Source: Dipodascopsis uninucleata var. uninucleata (Eukaryota > Ascomycota > Lipomycetes > Lipomycetales > Lipomycetaceae). Taken from it: a DNA stretch of 64,000 nt. Position 1 is the first letter of the stretch, and each line of letters opens with the position of its first letter. Positions 1 to 10,033 of this stretch are shown piece by piece. Made by a program: the position numbers and the translations under genes. Below the pieces are notes generated by a model. The model saw nothing but the letters and a program-made list of their open reading frames with translations, was not told the DNA's origin and made no database searches. The stretch spans positions 372,001-436,000 of the forward strand of contig JAJLTO010000012.1 of the NCBI GenBank assembly GCA_030568195.1, written 5' to 3'.

Positions 1-2409
1 GTGGCGGCCGTTAATTGCCGAGATTTACCAACTCGTTACTCCATATGACTCAATATTTTTCAATTTATTACGTAAATTTACAGTCTTTATGACTAATAAC
101 CTTGTTACACTTCATTAAAATTTAAGGATATTTCTGAGTTCACTCTAGTGATATAGAGATCTCCGTCTTTAGTTGCAATTAGAAGGCAAGGCGCTCCAGA
201 ATTGATTTCTCTCCGAACTATCGAATCATTGGCCCAGAGTGAGTGACATATAGGAAGCAAACGAAGAATGTTGTTGTATAAGGAAAAAAAATGTAGCTCT
301 TGCCTGCCTATTGAAACGGACTAACCGGGTGAAAAGCTCAGTAATTTGTTAGATGCTGGCAGTTTAGCGAAGACCTTACCGTGTGCTTGCTTTGGTATCC
401 GACTCCGGGCACAACAGTGCTCTAACAACAAAGCGAGCAATGCAGCTCATTGAGCCACGATGGATATACGTATAGAAGCTTATAACCTCTTGATTTGGCA
501 TGTAATGTCTGTGCCTGGCGATGAACCAGTATTTGCGAGATCGACATTGCTATGACATGCAATGTCTCTGATTGCGGGGGAGCCCAATTATGCAAATACA
601 GTGAAGAGAAAAATAAGTTCCCGACGGCCCAATTATGTGACCAACTCTACGTCTCAGGAAGCCGACTATTACAATTCCACGTCATGAAACAGTACTTGAC
701 GAATGGTAGACTGAGAGGAGCGTCCTCTGTTTCTTCGATGTCGAAGCTGCCGGTTGGGTAGGCTTGGAGAGGTTTAAGTGGCGCGTCCCTTCTCAAGAAT
801 ATCAAGTTGCGTATTCTACAAATTGGGCTAGTAGCTGCTTGGGTATACTGGCTCGCGTGGTACCAAAGAAAGAGTGGTACGTCAACTTCATGGTACCTAT
901 ATGTACAAAGAAGGTTATGAAGTTTAATATATTACTTATGTTTTATTGGACTGGCCATCAATCACTAAACTTTAATAAGATTGATGTTACATATTAATAC
1001 TATTGTAATAGAGATAAAGCTGCGCTGGTGAAATTATGCAGTGCATATCGATGGGCCGACTCGTGAGAAAGTTCACATACTTAAAATTTTTTTAATGTAT
1101 TAAATCTAATATTTATAGTATATTGGACATATAATACATACATGAATACATGTAAAATTGGTCGATATATGCGTGATATAGCAAATTTTGAAAGGCATGT
1201 ACTAGATATATAGATAAGGAGAGATAAAATGCATATCTTGACCAAAGAGATCCAGATTACCTATCCTTGACTTTTAGAGATTCGACAGCTAGTGATCCTG
1301 AAAGCAATCACGTCAGAATCTGCTGCTCTTCGAAATTCACTGCAATTCGAGAAAAAAATTTTTCGGGTGCTTGAGGCTTAAGCCATCTGGACTAAATGGA
1401 GCCCGTAGTTGCCCGCGAAGAGAGGTCCTTGCGGGAAGCCACATTTGTCTCATGGGTGGTTAGCTTAGCTCATTAACGTATGTGGCGTACGGCGTAGTTT
1501 AATGCACTCTTCTTGGTAGTCTTTAGGATAATTTCGTCAGTTGCAGCTGGTAATCATACTAACAGTCAGTAGTCAATCAGCCCAGTCTGCCAAATCCGCC
1601 GATACTACGCAGAATGCTTATTTTTAAAAAGAGCACAAGTTTTCTCTCGACTTTCTGGATTCTGGCACTAGAGCTTTCTACTAAGCGAATAAGCTGTTAG
1701 TTTTCAGAAATTTAGCCTATGGATTGATTTGACCGTTATCAAGCATATAATCAAGAGTAATGAGCTCCGACTGCTCTCTCATACGATTGTATACTAGCTA
1801 GATACGGTATAAGCTGTCTGTGCTCTGTGTGACAAACGAACATTACTAGCGAAACTTCGAACTTGTAGCACTAGCTCCGCCTAGTAATGAATGTCGAAAA
1901 AGTATAGCCTTTGCAGCTCCATCCGGCACCGAAGTAGTACAGGGAGTCCCAATGACTATAAACTCACCCAATTGCAAACTGTGGTGCTGAAGTAGGAGTA
2001 TATAGACCAACAAAAATCCTCGGCTGCGAGACGAGTAACAAACATGGTGACGATAGCTTGGAATCACTTTACAAACGGAAGAGTTCTTCGTCGTATGAGT
2101 ACTCGAGGTAGGTATTACAATAGTAAATGTAATTCATCGAGAACGGAGAAAGAAATGAAATACTTGTCATGAATTCATTATTGACTATATCATTTACAGA
2201 CCTAAAAAACTATAAAAGACAAGAAGACTATAGACATGCATAAAACACGAAAAAAATACCGAACTAAGTATAGTTTGTACAATAACTGAAAATAGTGAAT
2301 TTCTTCTTCTTATTTCTTTCCTTCGTACTGCACAGAATCCGAAGGTATAAAGAACATAAATCTTAAAATCCTCTTCCTTCTTACATCAATTCATATATCG
2401 TATAGACCC
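1..2409. other. Gene-free region at left edge
   Basis: No recognisable gene lies here. Only open frames of about 60-80 codons occur, on both strands and overlapping, with no family motif and no splice pattern that would join them. The region lies downstream of the minus-strand permease that ends at 2410. I saw no tRNA box B, no long repeat and no transposon ends. Confidence 0.6.
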
Positions 2410-4251
2410 CTAACACCAGAACTTGTATAATCTGTAGTACCATGGTTTAGATTGTAGAATGTCATTCTCGGCTTTGAGCTCAGCCAAAAGAGCATCGACG
2501 TCAATATTACGGCGTCCAGTGCGAAGATCAGCTGTAGATGGTCGTATAAATTTGGTCTTAAAGCGAATCTTGTAGACGATGTAGCAGACTAGAACAAATG
2601 GGACTGCCAAAAAAGCCTGGAAGAAAGCAGATACTGATGGATGTTCGTTTGGAGGTGATATTGCGATCCATGTTTGGGCGCAGAGAACAAGACCATTGAG
2701 AACTAATCCAAAGCATGAGCCTGGAACGCCAGAGTGGGCTTTGAATGGTAGCTCTTCAAGCGAATGTCCTTGGATCTTCCATGCTCTACGGAAGAGAATA
2801 TGGGCTAAGCATATAGAACCCCAAGTGAAGATTGAAGAGAGACCTGAAAGAGCAAGAAGCCAGTTGAAAACCTGAGACTCAGCAGGAGTAGCAGCCACAA
2901 ATCCAAGGAGACCAAAGAGGCATGTGAGGATAATGGCAATTAATGGTCTTCCTGCTCGATCAACATATCCAAGAGCGCGTGGTGCAAGGCCCAGTTCTCC
3001 CAATGATGCAAGAGTTCGAGAGCAGCCGTATACTGATGAGTTTCCAACGGAGAGAATTGCAATTAATATGACAGCATTCATGACGGATGGCAGAGCATTG
3101 ATGCCCGCATTATGAATTGCAATGACAAAAGGTGAAGCTGTAGCAGATATATGAGACCTGGACCCGAGTAGTAGAGGATTGTTGTAAGGGACGAGCAAAC
3201 CGATTAACGTGAGAGCCACAATATAGAAAATTGTAATACGCCAAAAGACCTGCTTGATGGCAGAAGGTAAAGTCTTCCGAGGATTCGATGTTTCGGCGGC
3301 AGCCAAGCCGACTAGTTCTGTTCCAGAGAAGGCAAATGCAGCAGTGACAAATACGGCGCAGAGTCCTTTGAATCCGTTGTGAAATGCACCAGGATCATGC
3401 CAATATTGAGCACCATAAAAGTGGCCGGTTGGACCACCGCCGCACGTTAAAACTATGCCCAATATAATAAAACCGACTACCGCCGAGATCTTGACCAGTG
3501 AAAATATAAATTCAGCTTCACCGTAGCCTCGAACTCCAAAGAAGAGATTGATAGCTACGATTATGAGCCAGAAAATTGCAATCCAGAGTGCATTATTAAC
3601 TTTGACGTCCCAGTATTCGATAGTCATCGATGCTGCGACAAGCTCTAGAGGAAACACAACAAGCCACTGAAGAGCATAATTCCAGCCCATGGCAAATCCC
3701 CAAGCAGGATCGATGAATCTTGCAGAATATGCAGAAAAAGATCCAGCAACTGGAAAAACGACTGCCATTTCTCCAAGTGCATGGACCACAACGTAGAGCA
3801 TCATTCCAATAATTGCAAAACCAAGAAGGAGTGATGCAGGACCTCCGTTCGAAAGAGCCTTACCAGAATTAACGAATAGACCCGTTCCAATTGATCCGCC
3901 CATTGCGATCATCTGCAAATGACGACCCTTGAGCTTTCTAGACAATGGAGATTCAAGTCCAGCACCGGCACCAGGCTTGGGGGATGCGAGGACCCCACCA
4001 TTAAGACTGCTGTTACTGCTTAGTGTGCTACTCTCTATCCCATTAATATCGTAGTCCGCACCAGCATCTGCTGCCTTTTGGGCAAGATACAGCTCATTAG
4101 GAAGAAATGAGCTATACAGAGATGACCATCGTCCTTGTTTCACTTCACCAGTCCGGTATCCTCGACTTTTATGATCACTGTTATTCGCGTTGAGAGAATC
4201 TAAGCTCTGCTTTTCGCAGTCTGTTACTATACTATCAGATTCCTTTCTCAT
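2410..4251 (-). CDS. GAP1-like amino-acid permease (paralogue 1)
   Basis: 613-residue plasma-membrane amino-acid/proton symporter of the yeast amino-acid transporter family. Seen directly: a hydrophilic N-terminus of about 105 residues, then the family signature GGSIGTGLFVNSG in the first membrane span, the block FIDPAWGFAMGWNYALQW, the FGVRGYGEAEF loop, about twelve hydrophobic spans, and a C-tail with TGRRNIDVD and the terminal FWC. In Gap1, Agp1 and Bap2 relatives FWC is the palmitoylated tail. The GRRxxDxD tail is closest to Gap1, but substrate range cannot be read from sequence. The only intron-free reading starts at the ATG at 4251. It is very similar to the plus-strand permease at 7878 and is transcribed away from it. 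One oddity is an extra phenylalanine in NLFFGVRGYG, where the paralogue and the family have NLFGVRGYG. No symbol is given because GAP1 orthology within this paralogue-rich family is unproven. Confidence 0.93.
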   Translation of the reverse strand: MRKESDSIVTDCEKQSLDSLNANNSDHKSRGYRTGEVKQGRWSSLYSSFLPNELYLAQKAADAGADYDINGIESSTLSSNSSLNGGVLASPKPGAGAGLESPLSRKLKGRHLQMIAMGGSIGTGLFVNSGKALSNGGPASLLLGFAIIGMMLYVVVHALGEMAVVFPVAGSFSAYSARFIDPAWGFAMGWNYALQWLVVFPLELVAASMTIEYWDVKVNNALWIAIFWLIIVAINLFFGVRGYGEAEFIFSLVKISAVVGFIILGIVLTCGGGPTGHFYGAQYWHDPGAFHNGFKGLCAVFVTAAFAFSGTELVGLAAAETSNPRKTLPSAIKQVFWRITIFYIVALTLIGLLVPYNNPLLLGSRSHISATASPFVIAIHNAGINALPSVMNAVILIAILSVGNSSVYGCSRTLASLGELGLAPRALGYVDRAGRPLIAIILTCLFGLLGFVAATPAESQVFNWLLALSGLSSIFTWGSICLAHILFRRAWKIQGHSLEELPFKAHSGVPGSCFGLVLNGLVLCAQTWIAISPPNEHPSVSAFFQAFLAVPFVLVCYIVYKIRFKTKFIRPSTADLRTGRRNIDVDALLAELKAENDILQSKPWYYRLYKFWC

Positions 4252-4591
4252 TTTGTCTTCAATTCTAATTCAGGACAAAGAAAGGAAGGGGAAGGAGTTT
4301 TGACGAAATTTAGAGATTAAAAAATGTGTTCAAAAGGAAACGCGAATACTGGGGCTCTGTGCATTTTTATTGCATTGTTTAGCAATTGCGAAGTCAACAT
4401 GTATAATCCGCATAATTTTCCAATTGGCAGATATTCCGTAAAATGACCCCCATTAAACAACAAGTCTTTACAACATTCTGGCAGACCATAGAACGAGAAC
4501 GAAACGTAGTCGCAGCGAGAATTCATTGTCTAGGCTCTTTGTTAGTAAAGCGGGAGAATCCACTATTGCTGTTCGTACTACGTGCCGTCTT

Positions 4592-4611
4592 CACGTGGCG
4601 ATAGCTATCGC
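4592..4611. promoter_or_regulatory. E-box CACGTG abutting a 14-bp perfect palindrome
   Basis: CACGTG at 4592-4597 is followed at once by GCGATAGCTATCGC at 4598-4611, which equals its own reverse complement. CACGTG is the known core for Cbf1/Pho4-type bHLH factors. The palindrome contains GATAG and CTATC cores in inverted orientation. It lies about 340 bp upstream of the minus-strand permease start at 4251. A regulatory role is inferred from the position and symmetry. Confidence 0.45.
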
Positions 4612-4666
4612 TATCAGTCCTGGTGGTTTCGTAACCAAATTCTCCTTGTTCATTTCATTGCCTCCC

Positions 4667-4672
4667 GATAAG
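4667..4672 (+). promoter_or_regulatory. GATAAG site upstream of permease 1
   Basis: A single perfect GATAAG about 415 bp upstream of the permease start at 4251. GATAAG is the known site of fungal nitrogen-regulation GATA factors (Gln3/Gat1, AreA), which control GAP1-type permeases. A hexamer can occur by chance, so this is weak by itself. Confidence 0.3.
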
Positions 4673-7035
4673 ATCAATTCAAGGACTCTACAGTCGGCTC
4701 AGTCCACTCGTGTTTATCCGTGCCCTCGGATTCTCTATCCGTCGTTGTTAAAATAGACGGATTCAGGGGTAGCCCAGTGCTGTGCGGCTCTGACCCTAAA
4801 GCCGCAAACTGTCACTTGCCTCTTCTGGAAGCAGCACAGCAACCCGTACCTTTGCTACTTCGTCTTCGCAGGTACCATTAGCCCTTGCCCTTGCACTGCA
4901 CCCTTTGAGCCCTGGTGCAGATAGATGTACTGCGCGAGGGTCATGGACTGTCAAGGCGGCTTGAGCTAATATGGGAGATACGAGGAATCAAGAGCACTTT
5001 GACGGCGATGACATTGGGCGACGGCATTGAGCGTTGTAAAGAGCATATGACTATGGGGTGGACAAGCTGAGTCGCTTAAAAAGTTTTTCTAGTACAGGCT
5101 AGCAAATAGTTCATGAAGCGCCCCATGAGAGTCTCGGAGCTTTAAGGGAGTTCGGATGACGAGAATCTGAATAAGATATACGAAACTCCCTCAAAAACCA
5201 AAAGCGAGGACAGATATATTCATCGCCCAATGACGTCCGTACGTGCTGTAGAAAGCTGCTCTGACGCAACGCACTAACAACAACAGGCAGCCAACGCTAT
5301 CTTACGTTGGTGATCATCATGGACATACCCGTCTTCCCAAGCCAACTGTTGCTCCTAACGTGTTTAGGATGCCGCATTGCTCTCTTGTCTTATTCTGCAA
5401 GAGCTACATTAGATGTGCGGCACTTGGAATCGTTAAAAGACAGCCTCGAGGCGTTGTTGGTGGCGCGGTAAAAGCTTCGACACTTACCCTGCCATTTATC
5501 AGAGCACAGACAGGCATTAGCACAGCACCGGAGCTGGCACCCGTTACATAATATTCGACCTTACTTTAGGTATCGAAAGCATGCTAATGAGGTAGCTCAA
5601 AAGGAGCTAGGATTAAAGCAGTAACGACGCTCCTAGAGATACTATTTAGAGTTGGATGGTATTATTTTGAGTGTGGCATATTTGCTATACAAAAGTTTCT
5701 TTGTATCAGATACACTAATCAGATTTGAAACTTAATACTGAAGTTATTTCCGGAAATTTCCTGTTACGCCCATTGAAATATCTCAGCTAAAATTAATTGT
5801 ATTTGCTCTTCTAGGCGCATGGTATATCGTGCCGTACGAATTTAGTGCGTAAGAAACATGTATGTGACGTTTATGAATAAGGTGTCTTGGAGACTAGCAT
5901 TAGGGCTCTCAGAGTCCACGGCTGGAATTAGGGTTTATTACGCTGGCGTATGCAAACGCTAAAGACGGCCTACTGCGTTTGCAGTGTGAGATGACACTTA
6001 TGGCTGCAGTTCAAACATCGAAACGCCTGCCTAAGTATTGACAAGAGCTCAGCGCACTGTGCAGCGCAGATGTCCAGTTTATAATTATGTGAAATAAAAG
6101 AATTTTTATAAAAGGGAGACTATGAGCTGGCGCCGTAGCTCTCTGCCATTCGAGCTCGTGATGTCTAGTAGTAGGGCAGCGGGTGAACAATGAGATTTAA
6201 CAATAGGAAACCATTTTCAGTAAAGGGGCTACATACACGATTAATTACGACTAGGCAATAGCATACTCGCATGTTAGTTATCTTTCCATAATCAGGAGTA
6301 AAATGAATTTAGATCTTATTTGCGGAAGGCAACAAAACAGAGCTGGTGTGTATTCCTGGCATCCGATAGCAGTAAATAGCGCGGGTCGTGGCACTCCCAA
6401 AAGCTGGACCCGTGTGTAGGCCGGAAAAAGAATGTAGAACATAATATCACAACAGCAGCAGTAGAACCGGATTGCAGGCACAACATGTGCAATGACGAAT
6501 TTGTAGCAAAGCGGATCGCAGTCAGGTGTCGTGCTCGATCCGTATATATTCATATGGAGTCCCTCAACAGCGAACATCTACCAGTTCACATACCGTCAAT
6601 TCGCTGCTCGGGTTCACTGTGCTCTATACTACAAGAGAGCAAGAGAAGGCGACAGAAGCTATAGACTAAATATTTTACAGCGCAGCATCAGGCGTACGAC
6701 AAAAGACAAACCAGCCCATTTGGTCCTCATCCTGAAGCTCATTTACAACTGCTTCGACGCCAATTTGGATATTTAGTGTATCCGACCTATTGACTCTTTG
6801 GTAGCACAGCTCCTCAAGAGCCACTGCATGCAGTCTTACTAGTTCTGACTTTACTAAATCTGCGCGACTCTTAAGGCGCACGGCATCATCATCGTTTTTT
6901 CACATTGTCTAGTGCTTAGGTTGGTCAATCCTGTAAAAAGATCTTTGTATCTTTACTTCGCGATACTATCAGACATTGTCAGACATAGACTCCCGGTTAC
7001 TCTTAAACGTCATCATCTTGTCTGTTTCATAATCC

Positions 7036-7068
7036 GACTTATCTCTATCATAATTTCAGCGATAAGTC
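7036..7068. promoter_or_regulatory. Inverted pair of GATAAG sites
   Basis: GACTTATC at 7036-7043 and GATAAGTC at 7061-7068 are exact reverse complements separated by 17 bases, giving two GATAAG cores facing each other. They lie about 810 bp upstream of the permease start at 7878. Paired GATA sites are the classic arrangement for nitrogen-catabolite control of permease genes in fungi. Their function here is inferred. Confidence 0.45.
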
Positions 7069-7353
7069 AGAATCTCGCTTCTTAAAGCAAAACCTTGGAA
7101 ATAGCTTGTTTTATTTTGACAAACAGTACTTAGACGACGACCATCTTTGTCTATCACTAGCCGCAATATAGTCGTTATTCAGGTGCTGGTTCAGGTTTAA
7201 GCTTTGGTAATACAACTAGCTCTAACTTTAAGTGAGACAGAATCGTAAAGAAGATACATCGTTGAAGCCTACGTATCTTATACAGCAGGTACGAGTAGCT
7301 TAGAGTACCAGTTACGGCACGAGAGTCAAAATCTTAAACCGGTAGTTTGGAAG

Positions 7354-7359
7354 GATAAG
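7354..7359 (+). promoter_or_regulatory. GATAAG site upstream of permease 2
   Basis: A third perfect GATAAG within about 320 bp of the inverted pair at 7036-7068, about 520 bp upstream of the permease start at 7878. Its clustering with the pair makes it somewhat more credible than an isolated hexamer. Confidence 0.35.
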
Positions 7360-7877
7360 CGAGCTTAAAGAGCAAATACTGCTACTTAAAATTTACAGGT
7401 ATACTTTCGGCATCATCATAAGTGATTTTTTGTTAAGATTTTAAATGATATTCAAATAGTCTAATTTTGAGCTTTGTCTTGTCAGAGGTAAACCGTGATA
7501 TTGGAGCTGAAGTGCTTGTGAGAATTTGTCTCGTCAATCTCTGTGTAGGAATAAATAAGCGAGCAAATCCACTTTCGCTGTCAAATTCAAATAAATCAGG
7601 CCTGTCTCTTGATCTTATATAATTCCATATATCCTGTCTATTGCGTCTAGAGGATTAACAAGAAATAGGTCTCAATTGTCGGTTCAATTAGTCTACTCAT
7701 ATAAGGTACTTGTGTTTCGTGGCATTTTGAGAGCAGTGAGATTGGCAAGTCCGCACGAGCCCTCTCAGATAATTGAGCAGGGATTGGTCTCTTGATGATT
7801 TTGCAAAAAGAAATAATTCTAGTTAGGTGCAGACTGATACTAATATATATGACTGTCTTATAGGTGTTGATGTAATT

Positions 7878-9638
7878 ATGGAGACCGAAAAATCTATCAA
7901 GGACGTTGAGTCTGGACAATTGCCTCCATACTCCTCCGATTCTTCTAATGATATCGGTGAGGCCACTCCAGTGCCTGCTAGCAGGGTCGGACGATTCATT
8001 GATTCATTTAAGCCTTCTTCGCAATTTCTCGCCAATTACAATGCTGTTTCTACTGGTTCTGGTTATGATATGGAGTCAGCTGCCAAGCGCACTGCTACTT
8101 CCCCTTTGGCTAGAAACTTAAAGAATCGTCATCTTCAGATGATTGCAATTGGTGGTTCCATTGGTACCGGTCTTTTTGTAAACTCTGGAAAAGCCCTGAA
8201 TAGTGGTGGTCCAGCTTCGGTGCTCATTGCATTTTCAATTATTGGTTTCATGTTGTACAACGTCGTTCATGCTCTTGGTGAATTGGCTGTTCTATATCCA
8301 GTTGCTGGTTCTTTTTCCACTTATTCTACTCGTTTCATTGATCCTGCCTGGGGTTTCGCTATGGGATGGAACTATGCTCTTCAGTGGCTCGTCGTCTTTC
8401 CTCTTGAGTTGGTTGCTGCTTCTATGACTCTTCAGTACTGGCATTCAACTGTTCCAAAGACCGTCTGGGTTACGATCTTCTGGGTTGTAGTCGTTTTCAT
8501 TAATTTATTCGGCGTCAGAGGATATGGTGAGGCTGAATTTTTGTTCTCCTTGATCAAAGTTATTGCCGTCATCGGTTTTATTATTCTCGGCATTATCCTT
8601 ACTTGTGGTGGAGGTCCAGAAGGTGGCTATATTGGTGGCATGTACTGGCACCACCCTGGTGCTTTCAATCACGGCTTCAAGGGTCTCTGCTCTGTATTCG
8701 TCACAGCTGCGTTTTCTTTCGCTGGAACTGAGCTGGTTGGTCTTGCTGCTGCTGAGACTGCTAATCCAAGAAAGAGTCTGCCATCTGCTGTCAAGCAGGT
8801 CTTCTGGCGTATCACTCTTTTCTACATTATCTCCCTTACTTTGGTTGGTCTCCTTGTTCCATACACTGAGAACCGTCTCCTCGGAGGTAGTTCTTCTGTA
8901 GATGCCACTGCTTCTCCTTTCGTCATTGCTATTCAGAATGCTGGTATCGGTGGCTTGCCATCTGTTATGAATGCTGTTATTCTTGTGGCAGTTCTTTCTG
9001 TCGGTAACTCTTCGGTTTATGGTTGCTCTCGTACTTTGGCCTCTCTTGGTGATATGAAATTTGGTCCCAAGTTCCTTGCTTACATTGACAGAAGCGGTCG
9101 TCCACTTGTTGGTATTATTATCACCCTTACTTTTGGTCTTCTTTGTTACGTTGTTGCTTCTCCTAAAGAAGGCGATGTTTTCAATTGGCTGCTTGCACTT
9201 TCGGGTCTCTCTTCCATCTTCACCTGGGGCTCTGTCTGTCTTGCTCACATTTTGTTCCGTCGTGCTTGGAAAGTTCAGGGCCATACTCTCGATGAGCTGG
9301 TCTTCCGTTCTCAGACTGGCGTTATCGGATCCTGGCTTGGTTTCATTTTGAACTGTCTTGTGTTGGTTGCTCAGTTTTGGGTTGCCGTTTGGCCAATTGG
9401 TGGTTCACCAAATGCGTCTGATTTCTTCCAGGCATATCTTGCTGCTCCAATTGTCATCGTATTCTACATTGCCTATAAGACTTGGTTCCGCACTACGTTC
9501 GTCAAGCCAAGTGAGGCTGATCTTGTCAGCGGTCGTCGTGAGGTTGACGTCGACGCTGTTATGGAGGAGGTTCGTTTGGAAAGGGAGGCCATTGCGCAAA
9601 AGAACGTCTTCTATAGAATCTACAAGTTCTGGTGTTAG
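7878..9638 (+). CDS. GAP1-like amino-acid permease (paralogue 2)
   Basis: 586-residue amino-acid permease of the same family as the gene at 2410. Seen: a 90-residue hydrophilic N-terminus, GGSIGTGLFVNSG, FIDPAWGFAMGWNYALQW, LFGVRGYGEAEF, ELVGLAAAETANPRKS, about twelve membrane spans, and a tail with SGRREVDVD and terminal YRIYKFWC. The Gap1 tail has the same GRREVDxD element. The frame stays open upstream to 7827, but the first ATG is at 7878 (METEK), which I take as the start. Codon use is strongly biased (GGT, GCT, TCT, CTT, GTC), unlike the neighbours, suggesting high expression. This bias also creates a long false antisense frame at 8505-9284. The ELVGL leucine is encoded by CTG, which supports the standard code. 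GATAAG sites upstream suggest nitrogen control. Confidence 0.94.
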   Translation: METEKSIKDVESGQLPPYSSDSSNDIGEATPVPASRVGRFIDSFKPSSQFLANYNAVSTGSGYDMESAAKRTATSPLARNLKNRHLQMIAIGGSIGTGLFVNSGKALNSGGPASVLIAFSIIGFMLYNVVHALGELAVLYPVAGSFSTYSTRFIDPAWGFAMGWNYALQWLVVFPLELVAASMTLQYWHSTVPKTVWVTIFWVVVVFINLFGVRGYGEAEFLFSLIKVIAVIGFIILGIILTCGGGPEGGYIGGMYWHHPGAFNHGFKGLCSVFVTAAFSFAGTELVGLAAAETANPRKSLPSAVKQVFWRITLFYIISLTLVGLLVPYTENRLLGGSSSVDATASPFVIAIQNAGIGGLPSVMNAVILVAVLSVGNSSVYGCSRTLASLGDMKFGPKFLAYIDRSGRPLVGIIITLTFGLLCYVVASPKEGDVFNWLLALSGLSSIFTWGSVCLAHILFRRAWKVQGHTLDELVFRSQTGVIGSWLGFILNCLVLVAQFWVAVWPIGGSPNASDFFQAYLAAPIVIVFYIAYKTWFRTTFVKPSEADLVSGRREVDVDAVMEEVRLEREAIAQKNVFYRIYKFWC

Positions 9639-10033
9639 TCTACAATTCTGAACTTTAAAAGCAAGTAAAGGTTTTTAAAATAGAGTTAAATGAGTAAAAA
9701 TGGATGATATTCGCTATTATTATCGATTGCTCTACAGTATGCATGATAGGATAATTAATCTCTGCCGTTTATGTGACTCAAATCTTTTGTTATACACGCT
9801 TATTTTTATTTGATTGAGAGTTCTTGCTTTGTTTTATAGTGTAAAATAATGTATGATTTGCTTTAGTATTTTATATTTTGGTTACAATTTCTACAATCAT
9901 GTAATTACAAATACAAATTTTCTCTTTATATATTCATTACCGATAATTTCGCACTTAATAGTATTACGAATTTATCTAAACTTAAGTTATTTAGAGGGTG
10001 TGAATATTGATTTGATCTAAGGATAATATTACA
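9639..10033. other. Convergent 3' spacer
   Basis: AT-rich spacer between the 3' ends of permease 2 (plus) and KRI1 (minus). It holds presumed 3' untranslated regions and no recognisable gene. Confidence 0.7.

Larger units (their letters stand above)
4252..7877. other. 3.6 kb divergent spacer between the two permeases
   Basis: Shared upstream region of two head-to-head permease genes. Nothing coding is recognisable, only short open frames without motifs. It holds the E-box/palindrome at 4592-4611 and GATAAG sites at 4667, 7038-7043 (reverse), 7061 and 7354, listed separately. It is far longer than a usual yeast promoter, so an untranslated RNA or the remains of a lost gene are possible, but I see no direct evidence for either. 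Confidence 0.6.

Noticed and set aside
552-997. Two successive 70-77 codon frames taken as a possible small gene or relic
   Set aside because: They are in different frames, no intron links them, and no motif is recognisable.
8505-9284. 259-codon open frame on the minus strand inside permease 2
   Set aside because: It is exactly antisense to a highly codon-biased gene, is very rich in Asn, Thr, Ser and charged residues, and has no family motif. The codon bias of the real gene explains it.
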